Source: Bacillota bacterium
GTDB lineage: Bacteria > Bacillota > Clostridia > Oscillospirales > Ruminococcaceae
Direction of reading: 5' to 3'
DNA: 12,496 nucleotides
NCBI GenBank assembly: GCA_023391005.1
Contig: JAEWBS010000105.1
Location: 1 to 12,496, forward strand
Position numbers and translations under genes: made by a program. The notes beneath the pieces were generated by a model. The model had not been told where the DNA came from and did no database searches. It saw only the letters and a list, made by a program, of their open reading frames with translations. Position 1 is the first letter of the stretch. Each line of letters starts with the position of its first letter. Below are positions 1 through 5,576 of this stretch, piece after piece.

Positions 1-1024
1 GCTCGAGCCGGATAACCTTCGCACCCTCGTACTGCTGCTCGAACGACAGGATATTCTCAATCGTCGCGCCCCGAAAGCGGTAGATGCTCTGGTCGTCGTC
101 GCCGACCACGCACAGGTTGTTGCTGCCGCCTGCGAGCTGTGAGACGAGCTTATATTGCGAACGGTTGGTGTCCTGATATTCGTCGACCATCACGTAGCGG
201 TAGCGGCGCTGATATTTTTCGAGCACGTCGGGGTGTGTATCAAACAGGCGCACCGTCAGCGAGATGATGTCGTCAAAATCCAGCGCGTTTGCCTCAAACA
301 GCCGCTTTTGATACTCGGCATAGAGCTTCGCCAGCTTTTTGAGGCGATAATCGCCGGCTGATTCGGCTCTTCTCATCGTCTGGTCGGGCGTCTCAAGCAG
401 ATCTTTAAACTCGACGAGCGCCGAGAGCACGCTGCGCGGCGGGAACTGCTTGTCATCGAGGTTTTGCGCCTTGATGATGTCCTTAACGAGCTTCTGCGAG
501 TCGTCGGAATCGTAGATCGCGAAGCTGCTGCGATAGCCCAGCCGGTCGATGTCGGCGCGCAGCATCCGCACGCAGGCCGAGTGGAAGGTCGAGGCGTGCA
601 CCTGTCCGCCGGTCTCTTCCCCGAGCATCGCCGACAGACGGCTTTTGAGCTCTGCCGCCGCCTTGTTCGTGAAGGTGATGGCTAAAATTTCCCACGGGCG
701 GGGCGGGCTGTCGGCCAACAGCCGGCTGAGCTGCCGCTCGTCGGTTTCTTCGCCCCGCGCGGCTGCTTCAAGCGTCTCGAGCGCCGTCGCGTCGATATAA
801 AACGGCGCGCTACCGCTGGTATAACCCTTGCCGAACAGCAAGAGATTTGCGATGCGGTTGATGAGCACCGTCGTCTTGCCGCTGCCCGCCCCCGCCAAAA
901 TCAGCAGCGGCCCCTCGGTGGTCAGCACCGCGGCGCGCTGCATATCGTTCATTTTAGAAAAACGCCGTTCAATCAGTGTGCGCCGCAGCGCGAGATATCG
1001 ATCGGCCTGTGATTTATCAAGCAT
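1..1024 (-). CDS. pcrA: ATP-dependent DNA helicase PcrA/UvrD, N-terminal part (runs off window)
   Basis: Superfamily 1A 3'-5' DNA helicase of nucleotide excision repair and replication-fork maintenance, acting in the cytoplasm. The first 341 residues are visible and the gene continues past base 1; the family is usually about 720-780 residues. Visible motifs: Q-motif glutamine at residue 29 (MNDMQRAAV), Walker A AGAGSGKTT at 44-52, motif Ia ITFTNKAAAELKSRL at 116-130, TFHS at 146-149, motif II VDEYQDTN at 280-287, motif III VVGDDDQSIYRFRGA at 306-320. The chosen ATG at 1024 has AAAGGAG (1038-1032) seven bases upstream; an ATG five bases earlier is in another frame. Compared with Bacillus PcrA there are about 40 extra residues between motifs I and Ia (roughly 63-109). 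Family assignment is very secure; PcrA rather than another UvrD paralogue is inferred from overall resemblance. Confidence 0.96.
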   Translation of the reverse strand, partial: MLDKSQADRYLALRRTLIERRFSKMNDMQRAAVLTTEGPLLILAGAGSGKTTVLINRIANLLLFGKGYTSGSAPFYIDATALETLEAAARGEETDERQLSRLLADSPPRPWEILAITFTNKAAAELKSRLSAMLGEETGGQVHASTFHSACVRMLRADIDRLGYRSSFAIYDSDDSQKLVKDIIKAQNLDDKQFPPRSVLSALVEFKDLLETPDQTMRRAESAGDYRLKKLAKLYAEYQKRLFEANALDFDDIISLTVRLFDTHPDVLEKYQRRYRYVMVDEYQDTNRSQYKLVSQLAGGSNNLCVVGDDDQSIYRFRGATIENILSFEQQYEGAKVIRLE

Positions 1025-1058
1025 CCCATTTCTCCTTTGTCGCATGTGTCCAGCTTCT

Positions 1059-1064
1059 ATTGTA
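1059..1064 (-). promoter_or_regulatory. Probable -10 box for pcrA
   Basis: On the minus strand TACAAT (1064-1059) lies 34 bases before the pcrA start codon and would give a leader of about 28 bases containing the ribosome binding site. The -35 region at the right spacing (around 1082-1087, TTTTCT) is poor. A short palindrome TTGTACAA overlaps the -10 box; it does not match the Gram-positive LexA box. Confidence 0.45.
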
Positions 1065-1132
1065 CAACATTTTGAGGGAGAAGAAAAGGCGAGAAAGGTC
1101 TTTGAGCATGAAAAGCTGCTCTGATGATAAGC

Positions 1133-1151
1133 AGCGCAAAATAGCGTTACC
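1133..1151. repeat. Left copy of a 19-base repeat flanking the phage cassette
   Basis: AGCGCAAAATAGCGTTACC differs from 5462-5480 (AGCGTAAAATAGTGTCACC) at only three positions, all C/T changes. GATAA precedes both, with two extra bases in this copy. Same orientation in both places, on either side of terS, terL and portal. Confidence 0.45.
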
Positions 1152-1494
1152 GTTTTATAACGCTTGCCCCTATGCAGCAAAGCAATACCCGCTACCCGTA
1201 TGGCAGCGCTTGGTGTGCGCCGCCGTGCCCCAAGAGGCCGACCAAACCAATTTGGGCGCATAATCACGTAACAAGTCTGAATGCGCGCCCAATGACGGCG
1301 CGTGGGTCGCTGACACCTTCACGCGGGGCCTACAACCGTATTTTTAGCGTCGTTGCAAAACCCTGCCAAAAGTCAGGGGGCGCACGGGGAGCAGCGTCCC
1401 GCCTGCGAGGCGCTTCGCGTCTGTAACGCAGTGAAAACCGTCCGCCTGTTCCGCGCAACACGCACACACGCCGGAGGGCCGTTCCTGCGCGTAA

Positions 1495-1602
1495 GTGCAA
1501 AACAAGCGCCACCATTTTACGGCGCCCGCCAAAAGTATTTCGCTCCGCCGGCCTGCGGATCTGGCGTCCCCCCGCGCGGCCGCGCAAAATAACCGCCGCC
1601 AT
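1495..1602. repeat. Two diverged copies of a 21-base unit
   Basis: GTGCAAAACAAGCGCCACC plus AT at 1495-1515 and GCGCAAAATAACCGCCGCC plus AT at 1582-1602 agree at 17 of 21 positions, three of the four differences being transitions. The pair starts 87 bases apart. The core GYGCAAAAYA also occurs at 1134-1143, and a similar GYGTAAAATA core occurs after the portal gene, so these may belong to one dispersed family. Function unknown. Confidence 0.4.
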
Positions 1603-1690
1603 TGCTTGAAAGCCTGCTTAAACGCGATATTCCCGCCGCCCTCTTTCAATCTTCAATCCAAGTTGACCATAGAAAGCCATCTTGAACATA

Positions 1691-1699
1691 TGCTATTCT
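1691..1699 (+). promoter_or_regulatory. Possible extended -10 promoter for the phage genes
   Basis: TGCTATTCT matches the extended -10 form TGnTATnnT and would start transcription near 1706, about 70 bases before terS. No good -35 lies at 17 bases; TTGACC (1663-1668) is too far away at 25 bases. ATAGAA (1669-1674) and TTCTAT (1696-1701) form an inverted repeat around the site that could be an operator. Weak evidence. Confidence 0.3.
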
Positions 1700-1776
1700 A
1701 TAGATGCAAAGAAGCGGGGCAGCGGCGGCTGTCCTGCTTTTTTGCGCGGAATACGATACCGAAGGGAGATGGCAGG

Positions 1777-2085
1777 ATGCCAAAAAAACGACCCGGCGGC
1801 GCAAAGCCGCAGACGGCCACCGCCGATGAGGTGCTGCGCGAGTTGACCGACATCGGTCTGGGGCGTAGGGCCTTTACCGCGACCGACCGGCAGGGCAACA
1901 CGGTTGAGAACACCGCCAGCGTGCCCGAGCGCATCCGCGCGCTCGAGCTGCTCGCGAAATACCACAAGCTGACCGGCGCGGCGGCCGATCTGTCGGCGGC
2001 GCAGCCGGTGCGGATTATCGACGACGTCGCCGAGCGGATCGAGAGAACCGGCGGTACTGCAAAGGACGGGGACACCGATGGATGA
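1777..2085 (+). CDS. Short phage terminase small subunit-like protein (HTH part missing)
   Basis: A 102-residue protein just before the terminase large subunit. Position and the segment from about 17 to 66, with ELTDIGLG, then RIRALELLAKYHKL, resemble the C-terminal half of Terminase_2-type small subunits, where the frame usually ends in a KALELLGKHLG-like helix. The N-terminal helix-turn-helix that normally binds packaging-site DNA is absent: the protein starts with a basic MPKKRPGG stretch. The ATG at 1777 has AGGGAG at 1763-1768, eight bases away; the frame stays open upstream to at least 1495, but that part has no coding character or binding site. The stop overlaps the terL start by eight bases, so the two are probably translationally coupled. 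A working TerS would bind phage DNA and hand it to TerL. It may instead be a truncated TerS or an unrelated small adaptor. Confidence 0.65.
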   Translation: MPKKRPGGAKPQTATADEVLRELTDIGLGRRAFTATDRQGNTVENTASVPERIRALELLAKYHKLTGAAADLSAAQPVRIIDDVAERIERTGGTAKDGDTDG

Positions 2086-3334
2086 GATCAGGTTAACCGA
2101 GCGTTTTTCCCCCGCCTTTGACGCGGTGCATGAGGATATCCGCGCCGGGCGGCACACCCATTACTGGCTCAAGGGCGGGCGGGGGTCGACAAAATCCTCC
2201 TTTATCAGCTTAGAGCTGCTGTTTTGCCTGATGCGCGACGCCGAGCGGGGCTTAGACACCCACGCCATCGCGCTGCGCCGCTATTCGGTGACGCTGCGCG
2301 AGTCGGTGTTCGCGCAGCTTTTATGGGCGGTCGGGGCGCTGGGCGTGCAGACGCTGTGGGAACCCTCCCTCTCACCCCTAAAGCTGACCTATTTGCCGAG
2401 CGGGCAGAACATTTTGTTTCGGGGGTTGGATGACGCCGCCAAGCTTAAATCGGTCAAGGCCGAGCGCGGGTACATCAAATACGCGTGGTTTGAGGAGGCC
2501 AACGAGCTCGAGGGTACTGAAAAAATCCGCAGTGTACTGCAATCGGTCAACCGCGGCGGGGCGCAGTTTGTGAACTTCTATTCGTTCAACCCGCCGAAAT
2601 CGCCGGTGGAGTGGATTAACCGCGAGGTGGCCGAGGCGGCGCTTCGGCCCGACACGCTCGTGCATCATTCCGATTACCGCAGCGTGCCGCCCGAATGGCT
2701 CGGCGCGCAGTTTCTGGCTGAGGCAGCGCATCTTTCGCAGACGCGGCCCGAGGCTTACCGCCACGAATACTTGGGCGAGACGGTCGGCACCGGTGGCGAG
2801 GTGTTTAAAAACGTGGCGCTGCGCGAAATTACCGCTCAGGAGATCGCACGGTTTGACAACCTGCGCCGGGGCATCGACTGGGGCTATGCCGCCGACCCGT
2901 TTGCCTATAATGTCTGCCATTTTGACGCGGCGCGGCGGCGGTTGTACCTGTTTTTTGAGCTGCACGCGCTGCGCATCTCAAACCGGGCGGCCGCCGCGCA
3001 GATTAAGCGCGAGGCCGGCGGCGCGCGAATTGTCTGCGACTCGGCCGAGCCGAAGAGCATCGATGAGATGCGCGACTGGGGACTGCGGGTGGCCGGGGCC
3101 AAAAAGGGCCCCGACTCGGTCGCCTACGGCATTAAGTGGCTGTCCGATCTCGATGAGATTGTCATCGACCCGATGCGGTGCCCCGAGACGACCCAAGAGT
3201 TTTGCGGCTACGCGATCGGCAGAGACCGCGAGGGGCGGCTGCTCTCGCAGTACCCCGACCGGGATAACCACCACATCGACGCCGTGCGCTACGCCTGCGA
3301 GGGGGATATGACCAAGCGCGGGGTAAGGTTTTAA
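2078..3334 (+). CDS. terL: Phage terminase large subunit (PBSX / Terminase_3 type)
   Basis: The packaging motor: an ATPase that pumps DNA through the portal and a nuclease that cuts concatemers. At 418 residues it is full length. Visible: Walker A-like GGRGSTKSS at 33-41 (the usual TerL variant), Walker B YAWFEEAN at 135-142 with the acidic pair E139/E140, and the coupling motif FYSFNPP at 167-173. The RNase H-like nuclease has its three acidic positions: D267 in GIDWGY, D321 in CDSAEP and D400 in HHIDAVRYA. All catalytic motifs are present, so the gene looks functional. The ATG at 2078 overlaps the end of the upstream gene; AAAGGA at 2061-2066 is a somewhat distant binding site. Base composition resembles the host genes, so either the phage is long adapted to this host or the cassette has been resident for some time. 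Confidence 0.95.
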   Translation: MDEIRLTERFSPAFDAVHEDIRAGRHTHYWLKGGRGSTKSSFISLELLFCLMRDAERGLDTHAIALRRYSVTLRESVFAQLLWAVGALGVQTLWEPSLSPLKLTYLPSGQNILFRGLDDAAKLKSVKAERGYIKYAWFEEANELEGTEKIRSVLQSVNRGGAQFVNFYSFNPPKSPVEWINREVAEAALRPDTLVHHSDYRSVPPEWLGAQFLAEAAHLSQTRPEAYRHEYLGETVGTGGEVFKNVALREITAQEIARFDNLRRGIDWGYAADPFAYNVCHFDAARRRLYLFFELHALRISNRAAAAQIKREAGGARIVCDSAEPKSIDEMRDWGLRVAGAKKGPDSVAYGIKWLSDLDEIVIDPMRCPETTQEFCGYAIGRDREGRLLSQYPDRDNHHIDAVRYACEGDMTKRGVRF

Positions 3335-3356
3335 GAAACAAAAAGCGAAGAGCGCA

Positions 3357-3372
3357 CGCCTCTCTGGAGGCG
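3357..3372 (+). other. Small hairpin just after terL
   Basis: CGCCTC (3357-3362) pairs with GAGGCG (3367-3372) around a four-base loop, 22 bases after the terL stop. The nearest T-run (3394-3399) is over 20 bases further on, so it is not a standard intrinsic terminator; it could still slow or protect the terL transcript end. Confidence 0.3.
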
Positions 3373-3482
3373 GGGCCTTTCTATAGTCCTGTGTTTTTTC
3401 AGCCCGCGGCAAAGCCGACACAAAAAGAAAGCGGCCTGAAGCATGAAAGCCCTGAACGCTTTTTAAAAAACCAAGAAAGTAA

Positions 3483-3821
3483 ACGCTTAGATTTAGGCTG
3501 TCAGCAATCCTTGAGCATACGCATGCGCAGCTACCCGACGACGCCGATACGAGAATTTACCTGCTCAGAAAGCGGGGAGACAAGCCTCTTGGCCAAACGG
3601 TTGGAAGCAACATCCCATTGAGCGGCGAGGCCATAAGCGAGTCGTTGCGGTATTTTCAGACATACTTGAAAAAGCTTAAAGACGCAAAACAGCTATTGCG
3701 GTGGCAACGCGTCCAGCACAGCTGAAAAGCAGGCGTCTTTGATCATGAATTTATCGACCCGCGTAATCCGTCAAGCCGACGCAAAGCCAAAAGAAAACCC
3801 CAAGTAAACTACCATTATTAA
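3483..3821 (+). pseudogene. Degenerate reading frame between terL and portal, unknown family
   Basis: One plus-strand frame is open from 3483 to a TGA at 3723 (80 codons), and after that stop it continues with protein-like composition to a TAA at 3819-3821, directly at the portal ribosome binding site. The translation is plausible as protein: HTHAQLPDDADTRIYLLRKR from about 3507, then a Gly/Pro stretch, then a helix-like run ESLRYFQTYLKKLKDAKQLL; past the TGA it is basic. There is no in-frame ATG or GTG with a binding site. An ATG at 3443 opens a different frame that ends after seven codons at TTTTTAAAAAA (3460-3470), a run prone to slippage, so a frameshift may have separated start and body. 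I recognise no family. It may be the remnant of a small phage gene or an inserted gene, or chance. Confidence 0.35.
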
Positions 3822-3827
3822 AGGAGG
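3820..3827 (+). promoter_or_regulatory. Strong ribosome binding site for portal
   Basis: AAAGGAGG, a near-perfect match to the 16S rRNA tail, ends eight bases before the ATG at 3836 and fixes the portal start. It is the strongest site among the phage genes. Confidence 0.8.
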
Positions 3828-3835
3828 TTCCTATC

Positions 3836-5176
3836 ATGCCAAAGCTGCTCACCAAGCTGCTGCGCGAGACGCAGGACGCCCACGCCAAGCGCGTGGCGCA
3901 AAGCGCCGAGGCGCGCCGCTATTACCAAAACCAAAATGCCGTCTGCCGTACCGGCGCCGCCGCTATCGCCGAGGTTAACGGCTATCTGCGCAAGCTCGGC
4001 AAAAATCCGCTGCACTCAGCCGACAACCGCATCCCCACCAACTGGCACCGCATCCTCACCGACCAAAAGGTCGGCTATCTGCTGACCTACCCGCCCCAGC
4101 TCGACGCGCCCGATAACCCGCAGGCTGCCGCCGTGCTGAACAAAGCGTTTAGCGCCGACTACCCGAAGGTCGCAAAGCGCTTAGCGGTGGACGCCACCAA
4201 CTGCGGCGCGGGCTGGCTGGCCTACTGGCACGACCAAAACGGCGAATTTTGCTACTGGCCGGTGCCACCCGAGCAGATTCGCGCGGTGTACGACTCCAAT
4301 TCGATTAAGCCGCGCCTGCAATATCTGATCCGCAGCATGACAGCATCCGACGGTAAAACCACACGGCACGAGCTTTGGACCGACCATGACGTAACCTATT
4401 ATGTCATGGCTGAAAACGGCGTGATCACGCGCGACGCCGCAATGGGTGAAAACGGCGTGCTGCCGCACCGCTACGGCGAGATTCCGTTTATTGAATTTCG
4501 CAACAATGGCGACGGCGACGGCGATCTGCCGATGTACCGCGCGCTCATCGACGCGATCGATAAGCTCGTCTCGGGCTTTGCAAACGACATCGACGATATG
4601 CAGGAGATCATTTGGGTTATCAAAAACTACGCGGGCGAGACAGCTGAGGTCGATTATGACCGCGATGGCAACCCGATTGGGCGCGAGGTGGATCTCTTGC
4701 AAAAGCTTAAGACCAAAAAGCTCGTCAGCGTCGATGGCGACGGCGGTGTTGATACGCTGCGCGGTGAAATTCCATATGAAGCCCGCTGCGCGTTTTTGGA
4801 TATTCTGACGCGACAGCTTTACGTCTCGGCCATGGCGGTCAACCCCTTCCCCGATACGATTGGGCAGGCGAGCGGCGTTTATATCGACTTTTTGTACTCG
4901 CTGTTGGAACTTAAGGCCGGGTTGATGGAGACGGAATTTCGCAGCGGCTTTGACGCGCTGGCAAGAGCCGCGCTGCGCTGCCGCCGTTTGCCTGAGACGC
5001 CGATCGAACAGGTTTGGACCCGTAACAAGCCCCGCAACGAGGCCGAGGTTGTGCAGATGCTGCGCGACACCGCCCCCGAGGTGCTCTCAAATGAAACCAA
5101 GACCAAGGCCCACCCATTGACCGAGGGCTGGCAGCAGGAGCGGGAAAGAATAAAACGCGAACAGAACGAAAAGTGA
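3836..5176 (+). CDS. Phage portal protein, SPP1 gp6-like
   Basis: A 446-residue portal: twelve copies would form the ring at one capsid vertex through which TerL pumps DNA and to which the tail attaches. Family signs are NRIPTNWHRILTDQKVGYLL at 64-83, the usual start of SPP1-type portals; GEIPFIEFRNN at 214-224; a long helix region with DIDDMQEIIWVIKNY at 251-265; and GQASGVYIDFLYSLLELKAG at 343-362 leading into the long stem helices. The C-terminus is charged (ERERIKREQNEK), with HPLTEG at 426-431 as in relatives. The length is a little under SPP1 gp6 (about 500), but all main parts are present and no frameshift is seen. It is the last phage gene: the head morphogenesis, scaffold and capsid genes that normally follow are missing, and only non-coding DNA and a host-type transporter come next. 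Confidence 0.93.
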   Translation: MPKLLTKLLRETQDAHAKRVAQSAEARRYYQNQNAVCRTGAAAIAEVNGYLRKLGKNPLHSADNRIPTNWHRILTDQKVGYLLTYPPQLDAPDNPQAAAVLNKAFSADYPKVAKRLAVDATNCGAGWLAYWHDQNGEFCYWPVPPEQIRAVYDSNSIKPRLQYLIRSMTASDGKTTRHELWTDHDVTYYVMAENGVITRDAAMGENGVLPHRYGEIPFIEFRNNGDGDGDLPMYRALIDAIDKLVSGFANDIDDMQEIIWVIKNYAGETAEVDYDRDGNPIGREVDLLQKLKTKKLVSVDGDGGVDTLRGEIPYEARCAFLDILTRQLYVSAMAVNPFPDTIGQASGVYIDFLYSLLELKAGLMETEFRSGFDALARAALRCRRLPETPIEQVWTRNKPRNEAEVVQMLRDTAPEVLSNETKTKAHPLTEGWQQERERIKREQNEK

Positions 5177-5181
5177 AAAAT

Positions 5182-5228
5182 GAAAGTCTTAGCCCCATCG
5201 CATTTGATGCGGTGGGGCTAAGACTTTC
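5182..5228 (-). terminator. 22-bp hairpin after portal; likely terminator for leftward transcription
   Basis: GAAAGTCTTAGCCCCA (5182-5197) pairs perfectly with 5213-5228; inside, 5198-5203 pairs with 5207-5212 (one T-G pair), giving a 22-bp stem with a TTG loop. On the minus strand the hairpin is followed by ATTTTTC, as in an intrinsic terminator for transcription arriving from the abrB-like gene. On the plus strand it is followed by A bases, so it should not terminate the portal transcript in the usual way, though it starts five bases after the portal stop and could protect that end. Confidence 0.6.
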
Positions 5229-5295
5229 AAAAAAATCGTACCGTGAACACAAGTGGATGGCCTAATCGGCCATTGTCGTAGGCGGGCCATTTAAT

Positions 5296-5354
5296 ATTAT
5301 ACGTCGCCCGCACGACGGCGCTTCTCTAGCGGCGCTGTGCGGATAACGTATAAT
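5296..5354. repeat. 59-base nested inverted repeat
   Basis: Outer arms ATTATACGT (5296-5304) and ACGTATAAT (5346-5354) pair exactly; after a 3x3 internal loop CCGCAC (5308-5313) pairs with GTGCGG (5337-5342); CGCT/AGCG (5319-5322 and 5328-5331) closes a five-base loop. Three stems on one axis make a cruciform or long RNA hairpin. No T-run follows on either strand, so it is not a terminator. Confidence 0.6.
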
Positions 5355-5383
5355 TTGCGCATCAAAAGATAGCAGCCGCGTTA

Positions 5384-5397
5384 AGCGGCGCGCCGCT
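5384..5397. repeat. Perfect 14-bp palindrome
   Basis: AGCGGCGCGCCGCT reads the same on both strands. GCAGC (5372-5376) and GCTGC (5395-5399) give an alternative pairing that would compete with it. A protein-binding dyad or part of the surrounding repeat structure; function unknown. Confidence 0.5.
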
Positions 5398-5461
5398 GCG
5401 CATTCTCCCAGTAAAATAGCTGTCATCTTGCGATTGATTTTATCATATACGCAAGCGATAA

Positions 5462-5480
5462 AGCGTAAAATAGTGTCACC
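5462..5480. repeat. Right copy of the 19-base repeat, with a further relative 50 bases upstream
   Basis: AGCGTAAAATAGTGTCACC matches 1133-1151 at 16 of 19 positions. A third, less exact relative, AGTAAAATAGCTGTCAT, lies at 5410-5426 (one extra base in the middle). Possible dispersed repeat family or remains of element ends. Confidence 0.4.
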
Positions 5481-5576
5481 ACGCTGCGGCTTATTCAAAC
5501 CGCCGTCTTAGCCGGCTTTGGTCACTGTTGACTATTCACCGGCTGTCCCGTCACGCCAAGCAGTCCGGCAACGCAG

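Larger units (their letters stand above)
1025..1776. other. Long intergenic stretch without a supported gene, GC-rich, hairpins and diverged short repeats
   Basis: Several open frames cross this stretch on both strands, but none has a ribosome binding site or recognisable domain. What it does hold: a hairpin GCTGCT/AGCAGC (1115-1120 and 1130-1135), which on the minus strand is followed by TTTT; a 7-bp hairpin AGCGTTA/TAACGCT (1143-1149 and 1158-1164); a hairpin TTGGGCGCAT with ATGCGCGCCCAA (1252-1261 and 1281-1292, two-base bulge); and two diverged copies of a 21-base unit at 1495-1515 and 1582-1602. The last 100 bases are richer in A and T and probably contain the promoter for the phage genes. 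It most resembles decayed repeat DNA; a structured RNA cannot be excluded. Confidence 0.6.
3335..3835. other. 500-base gap between terL and portal
   Basis: In SPP1/PBSX-like phages terL and portal normally lie almost end to end. Here 501 bases separate them, holding the small hairpin at 3357-3372 and the broken frame described separately. It is poorer in G and C in places (for example 3451-3483) than the flanking genes. No intact gene, RNA gene or insertion sequence end was found. Confidence 0.6.
5229..5576. other. Non-coding stretch dense in inverted repeats
   Basis: About 350 bases without a supported gene. It holds a nested inverted repeat (5296-5354), a 14-bp perfect palindrome (5384-5397), a CTTGCG/CGCAAG hairpin (5428-5433 and 5450-5455), two related AGTAAAATAG-type repeats (5410-5426 and 5462-5480), and AGCCGG/CCGGCT arms (5510-5515 and 5539-5544). 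A 78-codon minus-strand frame at 5262-5498 runs across most of these and is probably chance. The density of dyads suggests a repeat element or structured RNA. Confidence 0.55.

Noticed and set aside
1059..1066. LexA (SOS) box in front of pcrA
   Set aside because: The TTGTACAA palindrome does not match the Gram-positive GAAC-N4-GTTC form.
1144..1170. Hairpin AGCGTTA/TAACGCT as a terminator
   Set aside because: Followed by GCCCC rather than a T-run; no gene ends there.
1344..1649. Minus-strand 101-codon frame
   Set aside because: Starts with TTG without a binding site, composition rich in Trp, Cys and Arg, and contains repeat-derived segments; more likely repeat DNA than a gene.
1495..1776. 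In-frame upstream extension of the terS-like gene (94 codons)
   Set aside because: The added residues have no coding character, cross the repeat region, and lack a ribosome binding site, whereas ATG 1777 has a good one.
1025..1776. tRNA or other standard RNA gene, or a CRISPR array, in the long gaps
   Set aside because: No T-loop GGTTCGAATCC-like sequence, no clover-leaf arms and no regularly spaced identical repeats were seen in any of the three long gaps.
3391..3621. 76-codon plus-strand frame after terL
   Set aside because: Starts with GTG without a binding site and its product is less protein-like than the other frame, which carries the degenerate gene reported.
5262..5498. Minus-strand 78-codon frame
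   Set aside because: Starts with TTG and runs straight through the nested inverted repeat and the palindrome; its sequence is dictated by the dyads.
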